Positions 1 to 6,161 of a DNA stretch of 10,860 nt are shown one piece after another. Position 1 is the first letter of the stretch; each line of letters starts with the position of its first letter. Under the pieces are notes generated by a model. That model saw only the letters and a list, made by a program, of their open reading frames with translations, ran no database searches and was not told where the DNA came from. The position numbers and the translations under genes are program-made. The stretch comes from an uncultured bacterium (lineage in GTDB: Bacteria > Pseudomonadota > Gammaproteobacteria > Burkholderiales > Burkholderiaceae_D), in the NCBI GenBank assembly GCA_903872555.1, contig CAIQLE010000317.1, forward strand, positions 1-10,860, written 5' to 3'.

Positions 1-1
1 C

Positions 2-286
2 CCCAGTGAGTTGCCGCCTGAGCAGGAACAGCAGATACAGCAACTGGTGCTGGAAAGCTATCGCAGTCTCGGATGCCGTGGCTGGGCGCGGGCCGATGTG
101 ATGGTGCGTGCCAGTGATAACCAGCCCTTCCTGCTGGAGATCAATACTTCACCGGGCATGACCGGACATTCGCTGGTGCCTATGTCGGCCGCAGCTTCAG
201 GTCTGCCCTATGAAAGCTTGTGTGTGGAGATTCTGCGCATGGCAGCACTGGATCTGCAGGTATCAAAAAACTGGAAGCCGGATTAA
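2..286 (+). CDS. ddl: D-alanine--D-alanine ligase, 3' end (partial)
   Basis: This is the C-terminal part of D-Ala-D-Ala ligase, the cytoplasmic ATP-grasp enzyme that makes the dipeptide for peptidoglycan precursors. The frame is open from the window edge (first full codon at 2) to the TAA at 284-286, giving about 94 residues. Family hallmarks are visible: the [12 protein letters not shown] segment with the conserved Arg and Asp, [17 protein letters not shown] with the metal-binding Glu and Asn, and the final helix ending in ILRMAALDL. The start lies outside the window. ftsQ follows after 22 nt with no terminator between, so the two are probably co-transcribed. Its place before ftsQ-ftsA-ftsZ suggests the ddlB copy, but the letter suffix is inferred from context. 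Confidence 0.95.
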   Translation, partial: PSELPPEQEQQIQQLVLESYRSLGCRGWARADVMVRASDNQPFLLEINTSPGMTGHSLVPMSAAASGLPYESLCVEILRMAALDLQVSKNWKPD

Positions 287-308
287 AGCAAAGTAGAGCG
301 ATTAAATT

Positions 309-1097
309 ATGTGGAATGACATCAGGACCATGAACACGATCACCCGGGCCATGCTCGGTGTGCTTCTGTTCGCGCTGATGTTTGCTGCTTATAAATGGAT
401 TGCGCGCCAGCCTATGTTTGAGCTGCGCGTAGTGGCACTGCGTGGAGCGAATGGCGTGCCCATGCGCTATGTCGATGCTGCCACTGTGCGCAGCACGGCT
501 TTGCCCAGAATTCGCGGTAATTTTTTTACCGCCGATCTGGCTGCTGCACGCACTGCCTTTGAGACCGTGCCCTGGGTGCAGCATGCTTCGGTGCGTCGTG
601 AATGGCCTGACAAATTAATTGTGTCCCTCAGTGAATATGTTGCGCTGGGTACCTGGGGTGATCAGGAAGGTCGCTTGCTCTCAGTTGATGGCGTTCTGTT
701 TACCGCCAATCTGGATGAAGCAGAAGATGAAGGTAAATTGCCAGCGCTGGATGGCCCAGATGAAAGTGCGCGTGAAGTGGCGATGCGCCTGAGCGATTTG
801 CGCGAATGGCTGGCACCTGTCCATCTGTCACCGCGTTCGCTGGTGCTGACCAAGCGCTACGCATGGACCGCGCGGCTGGACAACGGCATTGTCTTAAATA
901 TCGGCCGCGCCCATGAGCGCGAAGCAATGAAAGAACGTGTGATGCGCTTTGTCAGTGTCTATCCGCAACTGGCAGCAGCTTTGCCGGGAAGAATAGACAG
1001 TGTGGACATGCGTTATCCGAATGGACTGGCATTGAAACGCCGCGCTCAGGCTTTGCCTGTCAGTGCAGCACCCAGAGTCGCAGAGAGCGCGACATGA
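309..1097 (+). CDS. ftsQ: Cell division protein FtsQ
   Basis: FtsQ is a bitopic inner-membrane protein that links early and late divisome proteins through FtsB and FtsL. The 262-residue product has a short cytoplasmic N-terminus, one membrane segment at about residues 12-31, a POTRA domain at about 36-108 (containing GNFFTAD and VPWVQHASVRREWPDKL), and a periplasmic beta domain to about residue 243. A short Ala/Arg-rich tail follows. The size is normal for the family. The ATG at 309 is preferred because MWNDIR resembles the usual betaproteobacterial FtsQ N-terminus. An in-frame ATG at 330 has an AGGA only 2 nt upstream, which is too close. The Shine-Dalgarno match at 309 is weak. The TGA stop sits in an ATGA (1094-1097) that opens a short reading frame leading to ftsA. 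Confidence 0.95.
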   Translation: MWNDIRTMNTITRAMLGVLLFALMFAAYKWIARQPMFELRVVALRGANGVPMRYVDAATVRSTALPRIRGNFFTADLAAARTAFETVPWVQHASVRREWPDKLIVSLSEYVALGTWGDQEGRLLSVDGVLFTANLDEAEDEGKLPALDGPDESAREVAMRLSDLREWLAPVHLSPRSLVLTKRYAWTARLDNGIVLNIGRAHEREAMKERVMRFVSVYPQLAAALPGRIDSVDMRYPNGLALKRRAQALPVSAAPRVAESAT

Positions 1098-1192
1098 GAT
1101 CAGCGCAAACAGTAGAGAACGCAGCGTGGGTGAGCGTAGCGAAACCCAATGAATACATACAACGAGATAACAACAAGCTAGCAAAACTATGA
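1094..1192 (+). CDS. Possible 32-codon coupling ORF between ftsQ and ftsA
   Basis: An ATG at 1094 overlaps the ftsQ stop as ATGA. Its frame stays open for 32 codons and ends in a TGA at 1190-1192 that overlaps the ftsA start codon (1189-1191), again as ATGA. The predicted peptide begins MRSAQTVENA and ends NNKLAKL. It has no membrane segment and no family I recognise. It contains the repeat copy at 1121-1148, which encodes about residues 10-18. No good ribosome binding site precedes either ATG, so ribosomes finishing ftsQ could re-initiate here and again at ftsA. This may be a peptide with no function of its own whose translation couples the two genes, or chance. The coordinates and overlaps are certain; translation is inferred. 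Confidence 0.35.
   Translation: MRSAQTVENAAWVSVAKPNEYIQRDNNKLAKL
1121..1150. repeat. Imperfect-palindrome intergenic repeat, copy 1
   Basis: A TGGGT arm (1127-1131) and an ACCCA arm (1144-1148) enclose a 12-nt loop, GAGCGTAGCGAA. The unit matches copy 2 near 2617-2650 in arm position, in the loop core (GAGC..AGCGAA) and in the left flank (GAA-ACGYAG). It looks like a small dispersed REP/MITE-type element of the kind often seen between proteobacterial genes. That class assignment rests on general resemblance. Confidence 0.6.
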
Positions 1193-2421
1193 CAAAAGAC
1201 GCTAAAAATCTGATCGTCGGACTCGACATCGGTACGTCAAAAGTGGTCGCTGTGGTCGCCGAGGTGATGCCGAATGGCCGGCATGAAGTGATCGGTCTTG
1301 GCCAGAGCGAGTCGAAAGGCCTGAAGAAAGGCGTGGTCGTGAATATCGAGGCCACGGTCGAATCGATACAGCGCGCACTGGAAGAAGCTGAACTGATGGC
1401 CGACTGCCAGATCCGCAATGTGTGGACGGGTATCGCCGGCAGCCATATACGCAGCTTTAATTCCAGCGGCATGGTGGCTATCAAGGATAAGGAAGTGAAT
1501 GCCGCTGACGTGGCGCGGGTGATTGAAACGGCCAAGGCAGTCAATATCCCTACCGACCAGCAGTTGCTGCATACCGTGCCGCAGGAATTCATCGTCGACA
1601 ATCAGGAAGACGTGCGCGAGCCCATAGGCATGAGCGGCATTCGTCTGGAGGTGAAGGTACACATCGTCACCGGTGCTGTTTCGGCCGTGCAGAACATCGT
1701 CAAATGTGTGCGTCGCTGCGGACTTGAAGTGACTGATCTGATTTTGCAGCCCATGGCCTCGGCTGATGCGGTGCTGACGGAAGATGAAAAAGAGCTGGGT
1801 GTGGTACTGGTGGATATCGGTGGCGGCACGACCGATATCGCTATCTTCACCGAAGGTGCGATTCGTCACACCGCGGTGATTCCGATTGCTGGTGATCAGA
1901 TTACCAATGATATTGCGATGGCTTTGCGCACACCGACCGCTGAGGCGGAAGAAATTAAAGTGCATTACGGCATCGCAAAACAAGTGCTGGCTGATCCTAC
2001 GGATGTGTTTGATGTGCCGGGTCTGGGTGATCGTGGTTCACGCACTTTGTCCAAGGCAGCACTGTCGGCCGTCATAGAGCCGCGTGTCGATGAATTGTTT
2101 TCGCTGGTGCATCAGGTTGTGCGTGAATCAGGCTTCGAAGAAGTGCTCTCCTCCGGGGTTGTCCTGACAGGTGGAAGCGCGATGATGCCGGGTATGTGTG
2201 AACTTGCCGAAGATATTTTTCTCAAGCCTGCGCGGGTCGGTATTCCTGACTACAGCGGTCAGCTGGCCGATGTGGTGAAGAGCCCGCGTTACTCCACGGT
2301 GCTGGGTTTGCTGATGGAAGCCAAGCGACAGTATCTGCGAGGTCAGGTGGTGGTACGTCAGGGTGGATCGGCACAGGCGGTCTGGCAAAAAATGAAGGAA
2401 TGGTTTCTTGGAAATTTCTAA
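1189..2421 (+). CDS. ftsA: Cell division protein FtsA
   Basis: FtsA is an actin-fold ATPase that polymerises under the inner membrane, anchors FtsZ filaments and recruits later divisome proteins. The 410-residue protein has a phosphate-1 loop at about residues 9-20 (IVGLDIGTSKVV) and the 1C subdomain at about 85-165. A phosphate-2 motif lies at 205-220 (VVLVDIGGGTTDIAIF), and an adenosine motif at about 323-336 (GVVLTGGSAMMPGM). A C-terminal amphipathic membrane-targeting helix runs from about 398 to 410 (VWQKMKEWFLGNF). Length and all motifs are intact. The ATG at 1189 is the only start consistent with the family N-terminus. It has no clear Shine-Dalgarno sequence, which fits translation coupled to the short frame ending over the start codon. 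Confidence 0.97.
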   Translation: MTKDAKNLIVGLDIGTSKVVAVVAEVMPNGRHEVIGLGQSESKGLKKGVVVNIEATVESIQRALEEAELMADCQIRNVWTGIAGSHIRSFNSSGMVAIKDKEVNAADVARVIETAKAVNIPTDQQLLHTVPQEFIVDNQEDVREPIGMSGIRLEVKVHIVTGAVSAVQNIVKCVRRCGLEVTDLILQPMASADAVLTEDEKELGVVLVDIGGGTTDIAIFTEGAIRHTAVIPIAGDQITNDIAMALRTPTAEAEEIKVHYGIAKQVLADPTDVFDVPGLGDRGSRTLSKAALSAVIEPRVDELFSLVHQVVRESGFEEVLSSGVVLTGGSAMMPGMCELAEDIFLKPARVGIPDYSGQLADVVKSPRYSTVLGLLMEAKRQYLRGQVVVRQGGSAQAVWQKMKEWFLGNF

Positions 2422-2616
2422 GGTAGGCGTAGAAAATTCGTGGCTACACAGATGTAAGTATTCAAGCAGTCCGTAGTAAATAAAGCCGCATGCATAGCGG
2501 TCAGAGCGTGGGCGAGGAATAAATACGGCTCATCGTTTTAGTCCTCAGCATCAGATGCAGGCACGGTAGTGAAAGAAAAATGAAGTAGTGCAGTAAAAAT
2601 TTTTGAAGTAATGAAG

Positions 2617-2650
2617 AAACGTAGGATGGGCAGAGCAAAGCGAAGCCCAT
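2617..2650. repeat. Imperfect-palindrome intergenic repeat, copy 2
   Basis: ATGGGC (2626-2631) and GCCCAT (2645-2650) form a perfect 6-bp stem around a 13-nt loop, AGAGCAAAGCGAA. The left flank AAACGTAGG resembles the AACGCAGC left of copy 1. Relative to copy 1, the innermost stem pair is C-G instead of T-A, so both arms changed together. It stands about 100 nt upstream of ftsZ. Confidence 0.6.
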
Positions 2651-2692
2651 GCAAAGTGCCTTAATTTGTATTAACCGGCAGTTGTTAGTGGC

Positions 2693-2717
2693 TAGCCGTC
2701 ACATCGCGTGATGGCTA
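2693..2717. promoter_or_regulatory. 10-bp hairpin / inverted repeat in the ftsZ leader
   Basis: TAGCCGTCAC (2693-2702) pairs with GTGATGGCTA (2708-2717) across a 5-nt loop, ATCGC. As RNA the stem is continuous with one G-U pair (2698-2712). It ends 36 nt before the ftsZ ATG and has no T-tract after it, so it is not a standard terminator. It could be an mRNA leader structure or a protein-binding palindrome; the role is unknown. Confidence 0.5.
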
Positions 2718-2740
2718 TCGACTAAAAACTGCATTACCCA

Positions 2741-2746
2741 AGGGAG
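2741..2746 (+). promoter_or_regulatory. Ribosome binding site of ftsZ
   Basis: AGGGAG lies 7 nt upstream of the ATG at 2754. It is one of only two strong Shine-Dalgarno matches in the window, which suits the high expression expected for FtsZ. It selects 2754 over the in-frame ATG at 2766. Confidence 0.8.
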
Positions 2747-2753
2747 TAATAAA

Positions 2754-3929
2754 ATGGAAATCGATATGCTGGAAAACACCAAAGGCACGATCATCAAGGT
2801 GGTCGGCGTAGGCGGCGCGGGTGGTAATGCTGTGCAGCACATGATCAACAAGGGCGTCTCTGGTGTCGAGTTTATCGTCGCCAATACCGATGCTCAGGCA
2901 CTCGCACAATCGAAGGCGCATAACGTGATTCAGATCGGCGAAACCGGTCTGGGTGCCGGCATGAAGCCAGCGGTGGGTCGTCAGCTTGCTGAAGAAACCC
3001 GTGATCGCATTGTTGATGCCTTACGTGGTGCTCACATGGTGTTCATCGCCGCCGGTATGGGCGGAGGCACGGGCACGGGTGCGGCTCCTATCGTGGCTGA
3101 AGTCGCCAAGGAACTGGGCGCACTGACAGTTGCTGTCGTATCCAAGCCTTTCACTCACGAAGGTCAGAAGTGCCTGGATATCGCGAATGAAGGTCTGGAA
3201 GAACTGAGCAAACATGTGGATTCACTGATCGTGATCCTCAACGAGAAGCTTGAAGAGATTTACGAAGATGACAGCATGATCGAATGGCTGAGCCATGCGG
3301 ATGATGTACTCAACAATGCCGTGGCCGGTATTGCCGAGATCATCAATGTGCCGGGCCATATCAACGTCGACTTCAATGACGTCAAAACGATTATGGCTGA
3401 GCAAGGCAAGGCCATGATGGGCACGGCCGTCGCTTCGGGTCTGGATCGTGCACGTATCGCCGCCGAACAGGCTGTGGCTTCACCGCTGCTGGATGGCATT
3501 GATCTGTCGGGTGCGCGTGGTGTGCTGGTCAACGTCACTGCCAGCCGCTCACTCAAGGGTAAGGAAATCAAGGAAGTCATGGCGACCGTTCGCGCCTTCG
3601 CTGCAGAAGATGCATCGATCGCTCAGGGCATCGCTTACGATGACAGCATGGGTGACGAGATTCGCGTCACGGTGGTGGCAACCGGTCTGGGTCGTGCTCG
3701 TCGTACGCCAATACTGGTGTCCAATCCTATCCCTATGGCGCGCACCGGTACTTACAACGAGCCTATGGCTTCAGTGGAAGCGGTGTCTGGCGCGAACCAG
3801 AACTTCGAGCCTTTGCGTACGCCGGCTGTGTGGCGTCGTGAGTCTGCCTCGGAGACCGTGCGTGCAATGGAGCGTAATGGTACGGAAACTTACGATATTC
3901 CAGCGTTTTTGCGCCGTCAGGCAGATTGA
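2754..3929 (+). CDS. ftsZ: Cell division protein FtsZ
   Basis: FtsZ is the tubulin-like GTPase that polymerises into the Z ring at midcell. The 391-residue protein has the GTP-binding N-domain opening with VVGVGGAGGNAV (about residues 16-27) and the tubulin signature GGGTGTG at 103-109. The T7 synergy loop NVDFNDVKTIM lies at 204-214, with catalytic aspartates D206 and D209. A C-terminal domain extends to about 317, followed by a flexible linker of about 60 residues. The conserved C-terminal peptide YDIPAFLRRQ (380-389), which binds FtsA and other partners, is present. All key residues are intact and the length is normal. The start is set by the strong upstream AGGGAG. An intrinsic terminator about 70 nt after the stop closes the division block. 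Confidence 0.98.
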   Translation: MEIDMLENTKGTIIKVVGVGGAGGNAVQHMINKGVSGVEFIVANTDAQALAQSKAHNVIQIGETGLGAGMKPAVGRQLAEETRDRIVDALRGAHMVFIAAGMGGGTGTGAAPIVAEVAKELGALTVAVVSKPFTHEGQKCLDIANEGLEELSKHVDSLIVILNEKLEEIYEDDSMIEWLSHADDVLNNAVAGIAEIINVPGHINVDFNDVKTIMAEQGKAMMGTAVASGLDRARIAAEQAVASPLLDGIDLSGARGVLVNVTASRSLKGKEIKEVMATVRAFAAEDASIAQGIAYDDSMGDEIRVTVVATGLGRARRTPILVSNPIPMARTGTYNEPMASVEAVSGANQNFEPLRTPAVWRRESASETVRAMERNGTETYDIPAFLRRQAD

Positions 3930-3995
3930 GTCGGAACCTGCAAGAATGTGCAGCTCAGGGCATACTTCGATTTCGTTAGCCCTGTAAAGCCCGAG

Positions 3996-4030
3996 AAACC
4001 GCGCCTGAGGGCGCGGTTTTATTATTTTAG
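3996..4030 (+). terminator. Intrinsic terminator after ftsZ
   Basis: AAACCGCGCC (3996-4005) pairs perfectly with GGCGCGGTTT (4010-4019) around a TGAG loop, followed by TTATTATTTT. This is a strong rho-independent terminator for transcripts leaving ftsZ. The U-rich tail ends only a few nucleotides before the peroxiredoxin ribosome binding site. Confidence 0.88.
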
Positions 4031-4031
4031 A

Positions 4032-4037
4032 AAAGGA
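4032..4037 (+). promoter_or_regulatory. Ribosome binding site of the peroxiredoxin gene
   Basis: AAAGGA lies 6 nt before the ATG at 4044. It fixes that ATG as the start and rules out a longer in-frame reading that would run through the terminator hairpin from 3948. Confidence 0.8.
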
Positions 4038-4043
4038 CATCAC

Positions 4044-4547
4044 ATGACCATTAAAGCCGGAGATCACCTGCCAGCTGGCAAGCTCGCTGAATTTATTGAA
4101 ACCGAAACCGAGGGTTGTTCTTTGGGACCCAATACCTTCAATGTGTCGGATCTGACCAAGGACAAGACCATTGCCATTTTTGGCCTGCCCGGCGCATACA
4201 CGCCAACCTGCTCCGCACAACATGTGCCTGGCTATGTACAGCATGCTGCTGAATTCAAGGCCAAGGGCGTAGATGAAATCTGGTGTATTTCCGTGAACGA
4301 TGCCTTCGTAATGGGTGCCTGGGGACGGGAGCAGAAAGCCACCGGCACAGTGCGCATGATGGCTGACGGCAATGCCGATTTCAGCAAGGCGATTGGCCTG
4401 TCGGCAGATTTCAGTCAGTTTGGCATGGGCACACGCTCACAGCGCTATTCCATGCTGGTGAAAAACGGTGTCGTGACTCATCTGAATGTCGAAGCACCGG
4501 GCAAGTTTGAAGTCTCAAATGCTGAAACCATGCTGGGCCAGCTGTAA
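4044..4547 (+). CDS. Peroxiredoxin, Prx5 (redoxin) type
   Basis: This is a thiol peroxidase that reduces hydrogen peroxide and organic hydroperoxides in the cytoplasm. The 167-residue protein has the thioredoxin-fold core and the active-site stretch FGLPGAYTPTCSAQH. The peroxidatic cysteine is Cys56, preceded by Pro49 and Thr53, and the conserved Arg lies at about 131 (GTRSQRYS). The CISVNDAFVMGAW segment is typical of the Prx5 subfamily. Cys25 and Cys81 are also present; which of them, if any, acts as resolving cysteine cannot be told here, so glutathione or thioredoxin may be the reductant. A peroxiredoxin between ftsZ and lpxC is, to my knowledge, usual in Burkholderiales. lpxC follows 18 nt later with no terminator, so the two are probably co-transcribed. 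Confidence 0.92.
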   Translation: MTIKAGDHLPAGKLAEFIETETEGCSLGPNTFNVSDLTKDKTIAIFGLPGAYTPTCSAQHVPGYVQHAAEFKAKGVDEIWCISVNDAFVMGAWGREQKATGTVRMMADGNADFSKAIGLSADFSQFGMGTRSQRYSMLVKNGVVTHLNVEAPGKFEVSNAETMLGQL

Positions 4548-4565
4548 TTGCTTGTTGATAAAAAC

Positions 4566-5498
4566 ATGATCAAACAACGCACCATCAAAGAGACAGTACG
4601 CACGACCGGTGTCGGTCTGCACTGTGGCACGCGGGTCGAACTGACTCTGCATCCGGCGCCTGTCGATCACGGCATTGTATTTCGCCGTGTCGATGTGAAT
4701 CCGCCGGTCGAGCTGCCTGCCTCGGCGATGGGCGTTGGTGACACCCGTATGGCCTCGGTACTGGAAAAAGACGGTGTACGTGTTTCTACCGTCGAGCATC
4801 TGATGTCAGCCTGTGCCGGTCTGGGTATTGATAATCTGATCGTTGATCTGAATGCCGAAGAAATTCCCATCATGGATGGCTCGGCCGCTTCTTTTGTATT
4901 TTTGCTGCAGCAAGCCGGCAGAGCCGAGCAGGATGCGCCCAAGAAATTTATCCGTGTCCTGAAATCGGTAGGCGTGCGTGAAGGTGAGGGCGCGAATGAG
5001 AAATGGGCGCGCCTCGATCCCTGGCATGGCTTTCGTCTGAAATTTTTCATCGAATTTAACCATCCCGCCATCGACGGCAGTGGCCAGACGGCTGAGGTGG
5101 ATCTGAGTCTGGAGTCGTATATTGAAGAGATCGCGCGTGCGCGTACTTTCGGCTTCATGCAGGACGTAGAGACTTTGCGCGGTATGGGACTGGCGCGCGG
5201 TGGTTCGCTGGAAAATGCGATCGTGATGGATGAATTCCGCATTCTCAATACCGGCGGTCTGCGCTATCAGAATGAATTCGTTCGCCACAAGATACTGGAT
5301 GCCATGGGTGATCTGTACCTGATCGGCCATCCCTTGCTGGCAAGTTACACCGCCCATAAATCGGGCCATGGACTAAACAATAAATTATTGCGCGCTTTAC
5401 TGGCCGATCCCACGGCCTATGACATCATCACTTTTGATCAGGTGTCGGCAGCGCCACCGGCCTATGCCAGCCAGCTGGATATGGAGTGGGCGGCCTGA
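4566..5498 (+). CDS. lpxC: UDP-3-O-acyl-N-acetylglucosamine deacetylase LpxC
   Basis: LpxC is the zinc-dependent deacetylase that performs the committed step of lipid A synthesis in the cytoplasm. The 310-residue protein carries the expected residues: E77 and zinc ligand H78 in STVEHLMSA, zinc ligands H241 and D245 in [11 protein letters not shown], and the catalytic His268 in HKSGHGLN. The RARTFGF motif lies at 191-197. The ATG at 4566 gives the standard N-terminus [11 protein letters not shown]. An in-frame TTG directly after the peroxiredoxin stop (4548) would add six residues and has no support. There is no good Shine-Dalgarno sequence, so translation may depend on the gene 18 nt upstream. 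Its presence shows a Gram-negative organism with lipid A. Confidence 0.97.
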   Translation: MIKQRTIKETVRTTGVGLHCGTRVELTLHPAPVDHGIVFRRVDVNPPVELPASAMGVGDTRMASVLEKDGVRVSTVEHLMSACAGLGIDNLIVDLNAEEIPIMDGSAASFVFLLQQAGRAEQDAPKKFIRVLKSVGVREGEGANEKWARLDPWHGFRLKFFIEFNHPAIDGSGQTAEVDLSLESYIEEIARARTFGFMQDVETLRGMGLARGGSLENAIVMDEFRILNTGGLRYQNEFVRHKILDAMGDLYLIGHPLLASYTAHKSGHGLNNKLLRALLADPTAYDIITFDQVSAAPPAYASQLDMEWAA

Positions 5499-5525
5499 GC
5501 GCCGTATCCGCTTTCTGAATGGCGT

Positions 5526-6020
5526 TTAGGTTTTGCGGCGGGCGATCAGCTTGCGCAGGGCATCCAGCAGGGGTTCGTTTCTTGTGCTGTGTTCCAGTGC
5601 ATGCTCCAGTTCTGCAAATGAGCTGACTGCCCCACGCGGCAAATCCTGATTCGGTTTTTTCTGCGCTTTAGGCATCAGGTCATTCGCCACAGGCTGAACC
5701 TTGAGCTTGATGCCTTCCAGCGGCCAGCCTTTTTGTCGCAAACCTTCCTGCAATTTTGGCAACACTTGCTTTATTCGCGTTGCCAAAGCGGCATTCGGTA
5801 CGGCGACTTGCAGCTGGCCATCCCGTATCTGCAGCGCGCTGCAATGGGCAAACAGGGGTGCCAGATGCTCGGCATCGGCCTGTAATCGTCCCATTTTGGC
5901 GGCCGCCGGCAGCAGGGAAGCCAGTCCTTCGTGCGATTGCAGGAATTCAAAAGCATCCTTGGCGCTGGTTCGCTGATCGGGGCGGCGTGCGGGGACGAAG
6001 TTGGACGGCGGTCTGGACAT
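5526..6020 (-). CDS. DUF721 / DciA-like protein
   Basis: The 164-residue product belongs to the DUF721 family, whose characterised members (DciA) act with the replicative helicase DnaB in bacteria lacking DnaC-type loaders. The conserved N-terminal domain covers about residues 20-115, with FLQSHEGLASLLPAA, then LQVAVPNAALATRIKQVLPKL and GIKLKVQP. The C-terminal part is basic and low in complexity, then ends in a short helix. I chose the ATG at 6020 (MSRPPSNF) because it gives a normal N-terminus. An upstream in-frame ATG at 6083 would add 21 unconserved-looking residues and has no ribosome binding site. The gene converges on lpxC (27 nt apart) and diverges from secA, the arrangement I expect in betaproteobacteria. 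Family assignment is good; a helicase-loading role here is inferred. Confidence 0.82.
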   Translation of the reverse strand: MSRPPSNFVPARRPDQRTSAKDAFEFLQSHEGLASLLPAAAKMGRLQADAEHLAPLFAHCSALQIRDGQLQVAVPNAALATRIKQVLPKLQEGLRQKGWPLEGIKLKVQPVANDLMPKAQKKPNQDLPRGAVSSFAELEHALEHSTRNEPLLDALRKLIARRKT

Positions 6021-6161
6021 GGCACCACAGTAGCACAAGCTGCTTTCCCTCTGAAGTAGCAAGATCTCGGCCTTGACCTGCATGCTAAAATCGCAGCTTT
6101 GGTCAATCCTGCTCCGCCTCTTGCGGATGCTGTGACGCCACTCTTTTTTCTGTCTCCAAGC

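Larger units (their letters stand above)
2422..2753. other. 332-nt ftsA-ftsZ spacer without a gene
   Basis: No reading frame here looks like a protein-coding gene. In order it holds a weak 4-bp hairpin (2486-2500), a degenerate half of the repeat unit (about 2504-2516, AGCGTGGGCGAG, with no right arm), repeat copy 2 (2617-2650), a 10-bp hairpin (2693-2717) and the ftsZ ribosome binding site (2741-2746). It is rich in A-tracts between 2570 and 2620. I found no -35/-10 pair good enough to call a promoter, although a spacer of this size in front of ftsZ is a likely place for one. Confidence 0.7.

Noticed and set aside
3948..4043. Longer peroxiredoxin reading from 3948
   Set aside because: It would translate through the terminator hairpin. 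The ATG at 4044 has a strong ribosome binding site and the normal family length.
5498..5530. Hairpin between the convergent lpxC and DUF721 genes as a two-way terminator
   Set aside because: The stem is only 6 bp with one G-T pair and a 17-nt loop. The T-runs are poor and lie partly inside the DUF721 coding sequence.
6073..6106. TTGACC-N22-GGTCAA inverted repeat and TTGACC / TAAAAT as a secA promoter
   Set aside because: The possible -35 and -10 elements are only 7 nt apart, too close for sigma-70. A 6-bp inverted repeat with this loop is expected about once by chance in a region this long.
6099..6161. N-terminal extension of SecA, or a SecM-like leader
   Set aside because: The extra 21 residues begin with TTG, lack a ribosome binding site and do not match the family. 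There is no secretion-monitor type ORF with a signal peptide and arrest motif before secA.
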